From positions 186,001 to 250,000 of the forward strand of contig JAVYIG010000090.1 of the NCBI GenBank assembly GCA_035222895.1: a DNA stretch of 64,000 nt, given 5' to 3'. Positions 31,742 through 44,377 of this stretch are shown here, piece after piece. The notes beneath the pieces were generated by a model. The model saw only the letters and a list, made by a program, of their open reading frames with translations. It was not told the origin of the DNA and did no database searches. Position numbers and translations under genes: made by a program. Position 1 is the stretch's first letter; each line of letters starts with the position of its first letter. This stretch comes from Strongylocentrotus droebachiensis (Eukaryota; Echinodermata; Echinoidea; Camarodonta; Strongylocentrotidae).

Positions 31742-34700
31742 ATAACTGTGATTGAGTAAAACTTAATATTTACATGTTAACACAGTTATCCTGGTCTTTA
31801 GATAGAGAACTTTGGAAAGAAATAAAAACTCTTCCTATTTGAAATCGTATTGTTGGCCAAATGTTGACGTCCAACTCAAAAGATCGTGAAATGTATTAGG
31901 TCCCTCCTGCACGGCACATCCCAAAGAAGTAAGAATGCCACACTAGACCGAATAAGCCACCCCTCGTTTTCGATTTTAAGTCTATCATTATCACTATTTA
32001 ATTGCAAGTAATAAGCAAATTTAATTTGTACACATATCAGCCACTGGACATGCACTGTATGTACTAAAGATACGGGGAAATTCTTTCACCTTCAGTGCCC
32101 CCCCCCCAAGAAAAGGTAAATATGCATAATCTTAATCGACGATAATCTATGCAACTCGACACTAAAACAAATATATTCAATGCAAACAAAAATATATATG
32201 GATAAAACCAAACCATACACAAACTTAACTTGAAGCCAAAGAAAAACAACAAGATTGATAAAATAATACAATATTATTTTCATGTGCTTTAATAGTATAC
32301 TGCATTCCGACTCTTAAATAATATTCCGTTTAATTGTGCTTTTGTTTTTTTAATGATGAATAATTCATTCCTTAGGGAATACACATCGCAAAAATCAAAT
32401 GCATGTGCAGGAATTTCATGATTATTCTACAACATAAGTATAACACTATTGAAGTATACTTACCCTTTCGAAAGTTTAGGTGATTATCAAGAAATCCTCA
32501 CATATATAGATGCGATGAAATCTGAAACTCCGCCAGCACTATCTGATCTCGACTGCATCGCTTGAGCACAAACTCGATAAATGACAAACATCTAGCAGAA
32601 GGAAACAACAATGCCACATTAGATCGAATAAGCCACCCCTCGTTTTCGATTTGAAGTCTATCATTTTGCTGAGGAATTTGTCGGATTCAACACACAATTC
32701 CAGAGCCACAAGTTGAGATTTCATTGTTTTCATTTACAATTTTGGAATTATACAATCTACACCGGAATCAACGCATGCGCGTTTTGTCACTTTCTCGCCT
32801 TCAGTCGTGAAATAGCGGATAGCTGAATCAATTTTAACGCCGTTTCAACGGCCTTGTGGGGGAAATAAGTATTATTGTCATGGAAATGAGCATGCGCAGT
32901 GATGGTCACTTCGTATTTGGTCTTGCGTATGTTATTATGGGTTCATTAAAAAACTTATCTGGGGGATTTACATAAATTTAGTATTCTGATGAAAACAATT
33001 TGCTGCACGTAGGCCTATCAGAGACAGAGTAAAGCCTTCGCGTATTTCACACTGACTGTCTCTTATTGAAAGCAAAATAAGGTATTGTAATTTCTGACAG
33101 CAGGATAATAAAAAAAATCACTCATGATGTACTGTGTACTGTTATTTGACCTTTGCAATTATGAATATTTTTTTGCTACCGTACAAGGCTTTATTTTCCA
33201 TTAATAGCATTGTGTCGTCTTTGATTTATAAGCCTAGATGGCTAAATGGGCTGATTGTGGAATAGGCCTAGATTTCTTGCTCATAGTGGAAGTTAAGGCT
33301 TTTGATCATGGTATCAAGGATGAAATATTTGTATGAATTATTACTGGAGTGTACGAGGGAAATGAATGAAACTACAAGTCAGTCATGTACTGATATATCG
33401 ATCATGTCCTTGCAAACAAAGTATGGTATACCTTCAAATCTGCATTAATAAGCAAAATGCGGGGCTAATTCTAAATAATCCAAACGCCTCTCACTATGAA
33501 CTTTCATTAATAATTGTAAAGTAGCATAAAATGATTCCAGATAATGATTGTGTGCCATTGAAATGGAAGAAGTTATGCAACTGATCGATATTCCATACCA
33601 GTGATTCCTGTTCTCACTAGTTTGCTTCTCTGTACCCTTCAATTCATTTTCGTCTTTAAATGTTGCCCCAGTTCCCCTTAAACTCCTGGAAAGGCTTGCA
33701 GTCATCTTCTCTTTGAGACAGCCCATCGAAGCATATGTGAATTATCACCATAAATCAGTGAATTGAAAAGCTCCGATTTTGACTCAGAAAAAACCAAACA
33801 TTTTCCAAGGGCTGACATTTTCCTTTTCATGCTAATGAACTTCCTGTGCACTTAATCGCGTTAGTACGCATTAGAAAATGCGTCAAAGCGATATGCTTGC
33901 CATAGTTTCAACGAGCTTATAAACATCGCTCATTTAGGCGATGCAATCGAAAGAATATACCCATGTCTGATTACACGATTATATATACAATAGCATAAAA
34001 AGTACATAATTATGATTGGACAAAAAACCCAAGGACTTCTTCAGTGCTCCAATTTTTCATCAAAATGATAGAAAACAAATTCGTACGTTCAAAATGAATG
34101 AACCAACCTCAATTCCTAAACAGTAACTTTAGATAAAGTTATTGTTTCGGAAACAAAATTTGTTAATGAAATTTACAGATATCTATTTAAATGACCATCG
34201 ATAAGTATTTGCAAACTTTACAAGACACACCAGGGGCTCTTGTGACGCAGTTTTTTTTTTATTTGCAGAGTATCCGCGCTTTGTATCAAGATCTATTTTT
34301 TGTATAATTATGTAGTAAACAAAATGTATTAACAGCATCATTTGAGATATGTTGAAGATTAATCAATTCATAGAATAATGAGAAGGGACTTTTGAAAATA
34401 GTTTCGTTTACAAATTCATGTACTGCAGAGAATTCGGTTCATATAGAAAATAATAACTTAGGTTTACAGTGCAAGACAACCTGTGTGAAACTGTATTTAT
34501 GTCCTTCGCAAAGATAAAACATCATTGAGATTGATATCGACGACAAGGCATGACAAGAAGTGTAATTGCATTATAATGCACACAGCATAATTATACTTTC
34601 TTCTCCGTTTAACCTTTTGTGCGAGTGTAAAATACCATGTAAAAGAAGAGGTGGAAAAAAGGCACATATTTGTTCAGTGTTAAACGGGGGACAACAGACC

Positions 34701-36020
34701 TTTGCCCCCCCCCCCCTTTGAAACCCAAAGGACGTACCTTCAGTATACAAGAGCGAAAGTGTGCCCCATATATATATTTTTTTTTTGGAAATTGATTTAC
34801 TAAAAAGGACTAGAAAAGTCCTTATGACATTTTTGGTTGCTTATCAGGTAATTTTACGACACCCTCTCCCCTCTTTTATAAAATCCTGCATCCGCCCCTA
34901 TGTTTATACATTAAAATTAAGCACGGGAAATTGCTCGCTCACAAATCAATATGAAGACCTATATACACAACTGCAAAGTAAATTGCTGAAGCTGTATCTT
35001 TGTATCTTGGACCACGAAAAGAGAAAATCTTGAAGATCGATCATTGTATTTTTTCACCTTGAGGTTGCCCTGTTATTTGTATAGGCGCCCTCTTTTCTTC
35101 TCCAGAAAGCTGTTATGAGATGAAATGTCGATATTATATAATTTTATGAGAATCCTGACCGTGGATATAGTTTAATTTCTACTTAAATAAGCAGGCAATT
35201 TAATAGTACATAGAGTCCTGCTCTTTAATTCAAATAGCTTCTCCCTTTCTCGACCCTCTTCCCTTTTATATCGCTTTCTCTATCTTTCCTCTTTATTTTC
35301 CTCCCAGGGCTTTCTTGCCTATCGGAAGTCTGTCACTTCTCTTTCCTTCTCTCTCTCTCTCATGTCTCTCTCTGTCTCTCTCTCTGTCTCTCTCTCTGTC
35401 TCTCTCTCTTACTAGCTCTAGTCTTCCGCCCTCGGCCGTCAATATGCTCCACATGACTTACCACATCATAACTCATGATACTGGGTAAACATTCTATATT
35501 TGGTAGTTGTTTCCAGTAGCGTACGCAGGATTTTTTTCGAGAGGGGGGGGGGGGGGGGGGGGGGGGGAGGAGGGGACTGGGGGGGGGGGTCTGGGTTTTT
35601 TTGTTTTGTTTACCCTTTAGCACACACAATTTTTTTTTTTTTTTTTTGTTTTTTTTATTTGACAAAAATGGTGAAGTTCTTTAGGTTTATCGAAAGGCGG
35701 CCTCAATATTTTCATTATTTTGTTTAACAGATCTGTTTCTGACAATAATGCCGAAGTTAAGTACGCTATCGCTCTAGCAATGATTAGCTTATTGTTTGAA
35801 TCACTAGGTCCCATTTACAACATTAGCACTTAATGACATACTATATTAAATTATTTAAAATTAAGTGCTTTTTAGATGGAACTTGGAAATTATGGAGAAA
35901 AAAAAATATTGGGAAGGATGCTCTTTATTGTAAAAAAAATGTAATATTAATTTCCACGCTTCTGTTGAATTTGAAATATGTTTGGTTTTCTTGAGATGAT
36001 ACATCCATTTTGGTTCGTAT
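31742..36020. other. Long interval without a supported gene
   Basis: Mostly AT-rich. It holds the direct repeat at 31935/32609, C-runs at 32098-32107 and 34705-34718, a CT repeat at 35345-35410 and a very long G-run at 35541-35579. Two single transposon-like ends are visible: ATCCTGCATCCGCCCCT at about 34883-34899 and CAGTAGCGTACGCAGGATTT from 35514; no partner end was found for either. The minus-strand frame at 33445-33726 matches nothing recognised. Confidence 0.4.
31935..32665 (+). repeat. Direct repeat pair (31935-31990 and 32609-32665)
   Basis: Both copies read AATGCCACA(C/T)TAGA(C/T)CGAATAAGC, then CACCCCTCGTTTTCGATTT and AAGTCTATCATT. They lie about 674 bp apart in the same orientation and are about 95% alike. 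They may be the ends of a small LTR-like element or a local duplication; no TG...CA ends were identified. Confidence 0.65.
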
Positions 36021-36023
36021 CAG

Positions 36024-36290
36024 GACAATTACCCCCTGGAAATCACTCTCGAAAAATTAACCCCGTTAAAACAACCCCCTAGAACAATTACCCCCGGAAA
36101 ATTACCCTCCGAGGAAAACCACCTCCCGAGGACAATTACCCCCCCCCCCGGGAAAATTACCTCCCCCCCAGCCCTCAGGACAACGAAGGGCAACCATCCC
36201 CGAGGATAATCCCCCCCCCTCCGAAATCCCCCGGGGTAATTGTCCCGCTGGTAATTGGCCGGGGATGATTGCCCAGGGGGTAATTATTGG
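36024..36290. mobile_element. Fold-back block of AATTACCCCC repeats
   Basis: The left half repeats GGACAATTACCCCC-like words at 15-20 bp spacing; the right half has the complement (GGGGTAATTGTCC, CCAGGGGGTAATTATTGG). The outer copies GACAATTACCCCCTGG and CCAGGGGGTAATTATTGG are inverted repeats. Confidence 0.7.
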
Positions 36291-36584
36291 CCTAGAACCG
36301 TTTTGTTACATCGGGACGATGAATGTAAATGTAATGTCTTCAGAAATGAATTTAGAATTATTAAATGAAATGCAGGATGTAATCATCTTTCTTGGCTACT
36401 GAACATGAACCCGTATGCCTGTAAGCCGTTGGGAGTAGACACACCAGCAAGAGCCGCCCTTTGCTGGATACCCCACTGAAAAGATGTCCATGAAAGTAGA
36501 AGTTTTAATACTAATTAATTGAAGATGCATTAGATGGTTAGAATGTCACTGTATGTTGGTATTCACTTCGTCATGAAATACACC

Positions 36585-36800
36585 TGGTCAGCAGGAAAAG
36601 TATGAAATAGGCTGGAATCATCGGCAATCATCCGAAAATTGAAATAATCATTAACAGCTGTTGGCAAATCACTTATATAGATCAAAACAGAATTGGCGCT
36701 AATACTGATCCTTGTGGAACACCACATGTTATCTTTTTCCTTTGTGATAACGTTTGACAACACTGAACAACTTGAAATCGGTTTCAGAGATAGTCCTTAA
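36585..36800 (-). pseudogene. Reverse transcriptase palm fragment of another LINE
   Basis: Read on the minus strand the order is WFKDYL, a stop, NRFQVVQ, CGVPQGSVLAPILF, a one-base frame change, LYISDLPTAVN and FRMIADDSSLFHTF. CGVPQGS and ADD are the hallmark boxes of LINE reverse transcriptase. Only about 70 residues remain, with a stop and a frameshift. It differs from both other LINE families in this window (ADDSSLF rather than ADDIQIY). Confidence 0.82.
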
Positions 36801-36807
36801 ACCATTT

Positions 36808-36945
36808 AAAGGCATTATGCCAAATCTGAGATGCATGGCCCTACGTGTTATCAGCGTCTGTGATATGTTGTAATATTGAAGCCCTAAAAAAAGTGCGCTT
36901 CAAAATGATCATGAAGTGCCTCAAAAAAGTAAAACCTGTTTTGTG
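36808..36945 (+). repeat. Dispersed repeat, copy 1 (copy 2 at 62945-63081)
   Basis: AAATCTGAGATGCA(T/C)GGCC, CTACGTGTTATCAG, ATATTGAAGCCCTAAAA and GCGCTTCAAAATGATCA occur in this order here and at 62945-63081, in the same orientation. The pair are about 85-90% alike over roughly 135 bp. No coding sense, class unknown. Confidence 0.82.
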
Positions 36946-37224
36946 TACGGGAGTAACCTTTGTAATCTTTAATTCATCTGGAGCCTTGTCAGTTTCTAAT
37001 GACAATTAAGTTAGATACACAGCATGCCAGCTAGTGGATGTGAAATATATGGAGCACCAGGGATATGTGAGTTTAATTACAAGCCCTGGGAGCACTATCT
37101 TTAATTAATTGCACTGGAACGTGACCACAAGCCTTTTTGGTATTAAGTAGCAAAGCTTGACTTCTAACTTCAACTGCAGTTATTGGTTTCCAAAATAGAG
37201 ATTCTCTATATTCTGCTATCACCC

Positions 37225-37290
37225 CCCCCCCCCCAAAAAAAAAAAAAAAAAAAAAAATGAAAAAAATGAAAAAAAAATGATAATAATATT
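37225..37290. repeat. C-run and A-rich simple repeat
   Basis: A run of C (about 37221-37235) followed by more than 20 A and then AAAAATGAAAAAAATG words. Confidence 0.8.
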
Positions 37291-37297
37291 CACCATA

Positions 37298-38058
37298 GGG
37301 TAGAGTGCCCAGTATTCGGTCACTTAAGGGGAAATCACTAATATTTAGAATTCTTACCTCTTTTATTTTGCAATCTACCCATCAAAAGAACAGAAAAATA
37401 TTCCTCTAACAGGATTTAATAGTCACTTAAAATAAAGAATGATGATAAGAAAAATATTTTCGAAAGAAGACGGAGCATTTTTCTGCCCAGAATTCGGTCG
37501 CGCCGACTAGAATTCGGTCACGCGATTTGTGCGTGGAATCTCCGTTGCAAAGGAGCGAAGCGTATTTGCGCGCTATTTTTACACAATTGCGCGATAAAGC
37601 ACTGATTGTCAATGCGTTGACCGAATACTGGACAAGCGATACCGCATGGCAAGGGTATCGTATAAATACCTCTTGCACATCGGCAAGTGCGTCATTTGCA
37701 AATTCGCTGCGATGGAGCGAACACGGAAGAGCTCCTCTTCACACACATACTAAATTCATTGCGATAGCACACGAAGTTGTTTCGCAATAGACTTCTACAT
37801 ATGGCTATGCATGTTAGCGCATGTGCTAACAGAACGCGGAAGTGCAGAAAGTGGTGCGACACTGACCAATTTCGAACTAAGTTGGAGATCTTTCCGGGGC
37901 CCTAAATCTGATTTAATTTTGAGAGTTAAGAAAAGTTGTTCAGCTGCCTGATTTGTGCAAGTTTCGCGGCTCATTAATTATTTTTTAAATTGTTACAGCT
38001 GTTGAAACGGCTGTCTGACCGAATACTGGGAATTGACCGAATACCGGGCACGCTACCC
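37298..38058. mobile_element. TA-flanked MITE with GGGTAG(A/C)GTGCCC ends
   Basis: The left end GGGTAGAGTGCCCAGTATTC and the right end on the other strand, GGGTAGCGTGCCCGGTATTC, differ at two places and both go on to GGTCA. TA lies outside each end (37296-37297 and 38059-38060). The interior repeats (A/T)ATTCGGTCA or its complement several times (37318, 37491, 37508, 37620, 38020, 38034). The frame at 37527-37790 has no recognisable protein. Confidence 0.85.
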
Positions 38059-40124
38059 TATGCTATATTTTTATTTGGCAATAAATTTGTTAAATTCGGT
38101 TCAATGTTGACTTAAAAAGTCTTAAAATAGATTCACAAGATCAGATTGAGATGTAAGTTGCATATTTTCTCCACGAACCTTCATCTTCATCTACTTCTTC
38201 TTTTTCTTTCGACAGAGCTGAAACAGACAAAGTTTACCAATAAAAATTGGAATGGGATGTAGGAGAGGTCATTTGTGTTTGCTGCTCCATCGGATCCTAT
38301 AATGCATTTGTCGCGAGAGGGAGCGCGTACAAAAACAACAGCACGGCTTTACCTATTCAATCTCAACATATGGTTGCATACCAAGATTGCCTACGCCTTT
38401 TTGTCGAGAATTTCTACTCCAAATCTTAATATTTCATGTTGACAGACTTCATGCAGGCCAAGGAAATAGTGCCACATCAATTGACATTATATTGGATAAG
38501 GTCTTTTCTCCAGATTGCTTTTAAACTCGAGTGGAGATCAACTTTTATCGTAGCAGCTGCTCTAGACTAGACAAGAGACTGAAGAGTCATTGTCCTATCG
38601 GGGCGGATCCCCGGGCCGCAGGAGCTGGAGTGCGTTGCAGACTAATTTCACCGGGCCGGGTTCATACTCATAGACAGAAAGATCAGGAGCGCCAGGCCAG
38701 ATTTGTTTACAAAGTCTTTCATATGCCTGCTCGATCGATTAACATGCTACAAATCATACCGGAGGTTGAGATCAGTTTTACCACTGCTGGAGGTAACAAT
38801 TTTCTTTCTCCCCATTTACTTACAAAATTTGACCAATCATTGTTTATCAAGATTCAACAAAAGTAACAAAGTAAGACTAGATCTAATTACTTCTAGTAAG
38901 AGTCTAGAGTAAGACAGAATAGGACAAGAGGTGTAACATTTATTAGAGAGAAATTAATATCTAATTGGTGAAGGAATCCAATGTATACATTAACAAGTTA
39001 AACAAACCAAATTAAAACAAACAAACAAGTAACAACAACAAACACAGCAGGCATTTCATTATTTAAAAAATGTTGACAAAGAAAGTGCAGAATGTTTTTT
39101 AATCTATTTCATGTAGAAACAGTCAATATCATTGTTAAAATTGTATGGTAAAGTCTACCAATTTAAAGGGCGTATAAACTGACGAGCCTACATGTTTTTC
39201 CTTTGGCCTAACTGGGGGCTAATCGGGTATGATACGACTACAGACGCGACCGCAGCAATCACATGCATGCAACACACAGGTATGCAAAACCAAAGCGTGA
39301 GGAGAACTTAGGTCTGTTTCGCGAACGCTGATGATGTAGAGATTAAGTCGCTGACTACCGTTAATCAAGTCCATTCGTTTATCGGTACTTGCAGTTGTCC
39401 TATTGGAGACGAAGATGGCGTTCCCCTGTATACATCAGTTTACACCCCCTTTATATGAAAAAGAAAAGTGAATTTTGTTTAATAAGGTTTTTATTTTAGT
39501 GAACTTGGTTAAAGCTGATCTGTGTTACAGTTATGCATATTAATGAACATTAGTTTACTGTTTAAAATAATTATGTTAAAAAGTGTGGTATTCTGAAAAC
39601 TAGGTTAGCTTTGAAAGTTATATGTTAGTGAAAGTATGTTAATAATTCACTTTAAATAATTGGTGTAAAACATCTAAATGTGGACAAGTCATTGGCTATT
39701 GTCTGCTCAAAAGTGGCTTTGTATAATTACGTACAATTTTACATGTAGATAAAGAGACACAAGCATTCTAGCGACAGTAATAAGTTTATTCTGGGCGATT
39801 TTCATTTGATATTGATATGTCTTTACTCTTTACAAGCATACAGTGTATTTCCACTGGATAATAATTAAAATTTAATTCAGAATACGCCCCCACAGATGCA
39901 TCTACTGTACCAAGTATCATACATGTATAAAAGAGGTTCTACATTGTATATATTTGTGTAAATTTATATCTATATCTCTAAAACTTCCCTGTCAGCACAA
40001 CAACAACAAATGATATTAGTATTCATGAGATTAATAATGATGCTATTGATGATAATAATAATCCCAGTCCTCCACCTAACCCTAATACATTTACGCCTAC
40101 ATGTACATGGACATTGTAACTCTG

Positions 40125-40320
40125 ACCTTTATCCTAGATGATAATACCAATAATAATAATGATAATAATAATAATTCTAATGATGATGATGATGGTACAG
40201 TATATAGTAATAATGATAGTGACGATTGTAATGATAATAATAATAGTATATTAATGATAATAACAATATTAATGATAATAATAATTATTTAATGATGATG
40301 ATGATGATGATGATGTTAAA
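40125..40320. repeat. (AAT/GAT)n-type simple repeat
   Basis: Runs of AATAATGATAAT and GATGATGATG. A segment with ATAGTGACGATTGTAATG and ATTAATGATAATAAC recurs at about 40689-40770 and in part at 40807-40850, so the repeat has also duplicated locally. Confidence 0.85.
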
Positions 40321-40679
40321 GGTAAAGACCAGTAATGGTCATGCGATTGCATTGTGAAAGAAACGTTGTGGAATCGATCAGACAAGGTTGATCATCTAGC
40401 ATCTAGCATCTGCAAGGTTCTGGAATCATCAAAATGATAAGAAATTTGGCCCATTCTTCGTAAAGTTACAAGCACTATACACAGAAAGATGTATATGGGA
40501 CTACCCTATCTCTCTCACCAGACCATGAGAGAAATAAATTTACCAAATATATGAATTAGTAGGCGGTTTCCCGGCAAATTTGTTATCATCATGTATTAGT
40601 CAAAACATATTCTTTCACATGATTGGTAATGAGAGCTTCCATTTCATTTTTTGAAATTGGGGCGTTGCCAATACTGGTC

Positions 40680-40960
40680 TTTACCTTTAATAGTAATAAC
40701 GATAGTGACAATTGTAATGATAATAATAATAGTATATTAATGATAATAACAATATTAATGATAATAATAATTATAATGATGACGATGATGATGATGATGA
40801 TGTTAATAGTAATAACGATAGTGACAATTGTATCGATAATAATAATAGTATATCCAGGGACTTGTTAGTTTTATATCAATGATAATAATAATAATATATA
40901 CCGGTAAATGATGATAATAATAATAATATATTAAAAATAATGATAATAACATTGATGAAA
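40680..40960. repeat. (AAT/GAT)n-type simple repeat, second block
   Basis: Shares TAATAACGATAGTGACAATTG with itself about 117 bp apart (40689 and 40806) and with the block at 40200. The asparagine/isoleucine-rich frames here are repeat translations. Confidence 0.85.
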
Positions 40961-42895
40961 TCGATGATAATAGAATCACGTACGTACATGTACAGCAATG
41001 TTACAATACCCCCATCACAAAACTTGACCAAATTTCTGTGGAAGACCAAGGTTCCATCAATGAAGGTAATTGCAAGAACTAAAGTTTCTTATAGAATCTT
41101 TGCTACATGTATCCTGTTTTCTGCCCCGTTACTTAAACCTAATATACACCTGGCTGAAACTAACCCTCACCCTATGGTTTGGTCGTTAATGGATGTACTG
41201 ATGCAACATTGCACATAAACTCTACTGGTCGTGTACCCTCAAGATTAGCATTTACCAAGAGACCATGATTGTAAATAGCGCTATGGCCATTCGCTACTAA
41301 AATTTGAACTTAATTTAAACACCACCAAGTCTTGGTCTATACTTAATTCTATAAAGCTGAGTTTAAAAAAGGAAGTTAGACTGATGCACCTTATGCAATA
41401 ATATAAATGCTAAGTTGGTGTTCATCCAATTGATTAACAGAATATAATCCAAACACTGTTAGCCCACCTAGTGTAATTACAGTAATTTCATAATGTTATA
41501 TCTAATGTTCAAGGACATCCAGAAGATATCGCCATTACTTTATTGTTTAAAGGACCTCACTTTTGTCTTTTTTCTATTCTTGTGAAAGAGATTTTTTTCT
41601 AATATACCGCAACTTTAGAAGAAGTGTAATTGCTGAAATTTTCAGAGCAAAAAAATAACAACCCATTCCCCCTCCAGAAAATGTACATGTAGCTAAAGTA
41701 CACTAGTACAGTAATGTCGTAGTTACATGTAGGCCCTACTATATTTTACTGTATTCAATTGTTAAAAAAATAGAGTGAGCAATTGTTTATCCTTTTTAAA
41801 TTATTGAATATTCTAAGGATTCAGAATAATACTGCTCAGACCTTATATGTTTTCTGTGTTTGACTGTAACAATCTCAATTCCCATTCTAGCAAATCTGTA
41901 ACTTCTGAACTGCCAATCTAGACATTGAAAAAAACCTTATGAACACAACCTGACATACTGTAGCAAGTTGAGAAGTCAGCTCATGCAATTAAATCCCGCT
42001 TATCATCCCAATCTCCCAAGGGAATTTAGATGGCCAGTTATCTACTTGTACATTTTCAGTGAATACATTATTACCTGGAGCAGCGAGTCAGGATTAATAT
42101 CATAGCTAGCGAAGTGTGACAGGTATTGCTAGAGAAGGAAAAACAGTCCAGAACGAGTCGACCCAGGAATATTCATAACATGGAAGGGGGATTCAGGGAG
42201 AAGAAAAAAACAGATAGCGACTAAAATGCCTGCAGTGTGTTATGGAATAACATTGCTTGCTGCTCTTTGTGGCCTGTTCAGATGAGAGGAAATTTACCAG
42301 AACTCGTATGAAGAAACAGTGTATCCTTGCGTAGTGAAATGGGTGTACACACAGCAACATTTTTATAAAGAAAGGTATAAAGAAACTAATTTTGAAGTGG
42401 TCATCCAGTCCATGTTTGGTTTTTGTATGATACAGCATTTAGACGAGAACAGGACCCTTATGATTCTTTATCAAGTTTTCATTTGAAACGACGCTCAAAC
42501 ATATCTGCTTTACAATGATTTGTTTGATGAATTTTCATCATATATGACATTCAGACAAAAAATAATAACTTTAAAAATTACATAAAATCGAGGTAGTCTG
42601 AACGGGGGGGGGGGGGGGGGGCTACCAAATTCAGACTGTGTATTCAGAGTGTAGTCCACTGCCTGGACTGTTCTCACTAGCTCTATTAACGCACACATAC
42701 ACACCCTTTGTGGGGTGAGCGAGGCACTTACATTACAGCTAAAATATGTGACTTTGGAGTGAAAGCAGTTTAGCCAAAATTGCATTTTTCTCATTAATAG
42801 AAAATTTACAAAAAGACAAGTGTACCTTTTCAAACTACATTGTATATTCTACCCAGGAAGAGAAGCATGTAATTTAGATATGAATTATAATTTTT

Positions 42896-44125
42896 TATGC
42901 CTCCGTTACGAAGTAGCCGGAGGCATTATGTTTTCGGGCTGTCCGTCCGTCCGTCCGTACGTCTGTACGTATGTACGTCCCGTTCTTGTGATCGCGTTAT
43001 CTGAAGAACCGATTGATGAATTCCTGCCAAACTTTGGTCATGTATGTATCTTGCAGAGCCGATGAACTGATTAGATTTTGGGGTCACGAGGACAAAGGTC
43101 AAAGGTCACAGGGCTCATTAGGTATGCAAAAACAGCTCGTGATCGCGTTATCTGAAGAACCGATCGATGGATTCCTGCCAAACTTTGGTCATGTATGTAT
43201 CTTGCAAAGCCAATGAACTGATTAGATTTTGGGGTCACGAGGTCAAAGGTCAAAGGTCACAGGGCTCATTACGTATGCAAAAACAGCTTGTGATCGCGTT
43301 ATCTAAAGAACCGGTCTATGGATTCCTGCCAAACTTTGGTCATGTATGTATCTTGCAAAGCCAATAAACTGATTAGATTTTAGGGTCAAGAGGTTAAAGG
43401 TCAAAGGTCACAGGGCTCATTAGGTATGCAAAAACAGCTCGTGATCGCGTTATCTGAAGAACCGATCGATGGATTCCTGCCAAACTTTGGTCATGTATGT
43501 ATCTTGCAAAGCCAATGAACTGATTAGATTTTGGGGTCACGAGGTCAAAGGTCAAAGGTCACAGGGCTCATTACGTATGCAAAAACAGCTTGTGATCGCG
43601 TTATCTAAAGAACCGGTCTATGGATTCCTGCCAAACTTTGGTCATTTATGTATCTTGCAAAGCCAATAAACTGATTAGATTTTGGGGTCAAGAGGTTAAA
43701 GGTCAAAGGCCACAGCGCACATTATGTATGCAAAAACAGCTCGTGATCGCGTTATCTCAAGAACCGATTGATGGATTCCTGCCAAAATTAGGTCATGTAT
43801 GTTACTTGCAGAGCCAATGAACTGAGTAGATTCTTGGTTCATAAGGTCAAAGGTCAAGGTCATGGGCTCATTATGTATGCAAAAATAGCTTTTGAACGCA
43901 TGCTCATTAGAACTGACAGATGGATTACTATTTAACTCAGGACATCTTGCAGAGCCAATGAACTTGAGTAGATTTTAGGGTCATGAGGTCAAAGATCAAA
44001 GGGTATATGAGAAATTGCTTGTAATCACGATATGCCGAGAACCTGTCAATGGATTACAATTGAACTTGAATTCGAAAAATTTCTTCTGTTTTGGTTTGTA
44101 AAATTGCTCTATGAATTCCATCTAG
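42896..44125 (+). mobile_element. Helentron-like non-autonomous element with 151-bp tandem units, copy 1
   Basis: It starts TTATGCCTCCG with a short hairpin (GCCTCCG...CGGAGGC), then a CCGT/ACGT microsatellite, then tandem units marked by GATCGCGTTATCT at 42990, 43141, 43292, 43443, 43594 and 43745, exactly 151 bp apart, and two decayed units. It ends ATTCCATCTAG before TT. Compared with the empty site in the neighbouring duplicate, the insertion lies inside a T-run with no clear duplication. The 3' subterminal repeat and hairpin present in the 54-56 kb copy are missing here by a deletion of about 30 bp. The MDSCQTLVMYVSC-type frames are repeat translations. Confidence 0.72.
43240..43259 (+). 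promoter_or_regulatory. DR1-type nuclear receptor half-site triplet (example unit)
   Basis: Three AGGTCA half-sites separated by single A bases, that is two overlapping AGGTCA-A-AGGTCA sites. The same triplet is at 43542-43561, and a doublet is at 43096-43108. DR1 is the known binding arrangement for RXR-type dimers, HNF4 and COUP-TF. Function here is inferred only from the motif, about 3.2 kb upstream of the transporter start codon. Confidence 0.4.
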
Positions 44126-44377
44126 TTAATTATGAATTTAGACATAAGTTATGATAACTTCTGATTTTGCCATATGTTCATATGCCACACCAATAGTGCC
44201 ATATGGATACCAGCCATTCCGTGATTCAGAGTGTAGTCCACTGCCTGGACTGTTCTCACTAGCTCTATTAACGCACACATACACACCCTTTGTGGGGTGA
44301 GCGCAGGCACTTACATTACAGCTAAAATATGTGACTTTGGAGTGAAAGCAGTTTAGCCAAAATTGCATTTTTCTCAT

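Larger units (their letters stand above)
38061..42640. other. Long interval upstream of the transporter, no supported gene
   Basis: AT-rich with two blocks of ATG/ATA-type simple repeat. A short GC-rich stretch at 38600-38700 (GGGGCGGATCCCCGGGCC, GCAGGAGCTGGAGTG) and the segment around 39330-39430 with less CpG loss could be 5' non-coding exons or promoter of the transporter, but no splice junction supports this. Confidence 0.35.

Noticed and set aside
33445-33726. 93-residue minus-strand frame
   Set aside because: No domain recognised, no splice sites matching a gene, and surrounding sequence is AT-rich intergenic; not enough to call a gene.
37527-37790. 87-residue frame
   Set aside because: Lies wholly inside the TA-flanked MITE and overlaps its repeated ATTCGGTCA motif; no recognisable domain.
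42820-43820. Repeated ~66-residue frames (MDSCQTLVMYVSC type)
   Set aside because: One reading frame of the 151-bp tandem unit; period and identity follow the DNA repeat, not codon constraint.
42990-43900. Could the evenly spaced 151-bp repeats be a CRISPR array?
   Set aside because: Units are near-identical throughout with no unique spacers, and the genome is eukaryotic with introns.
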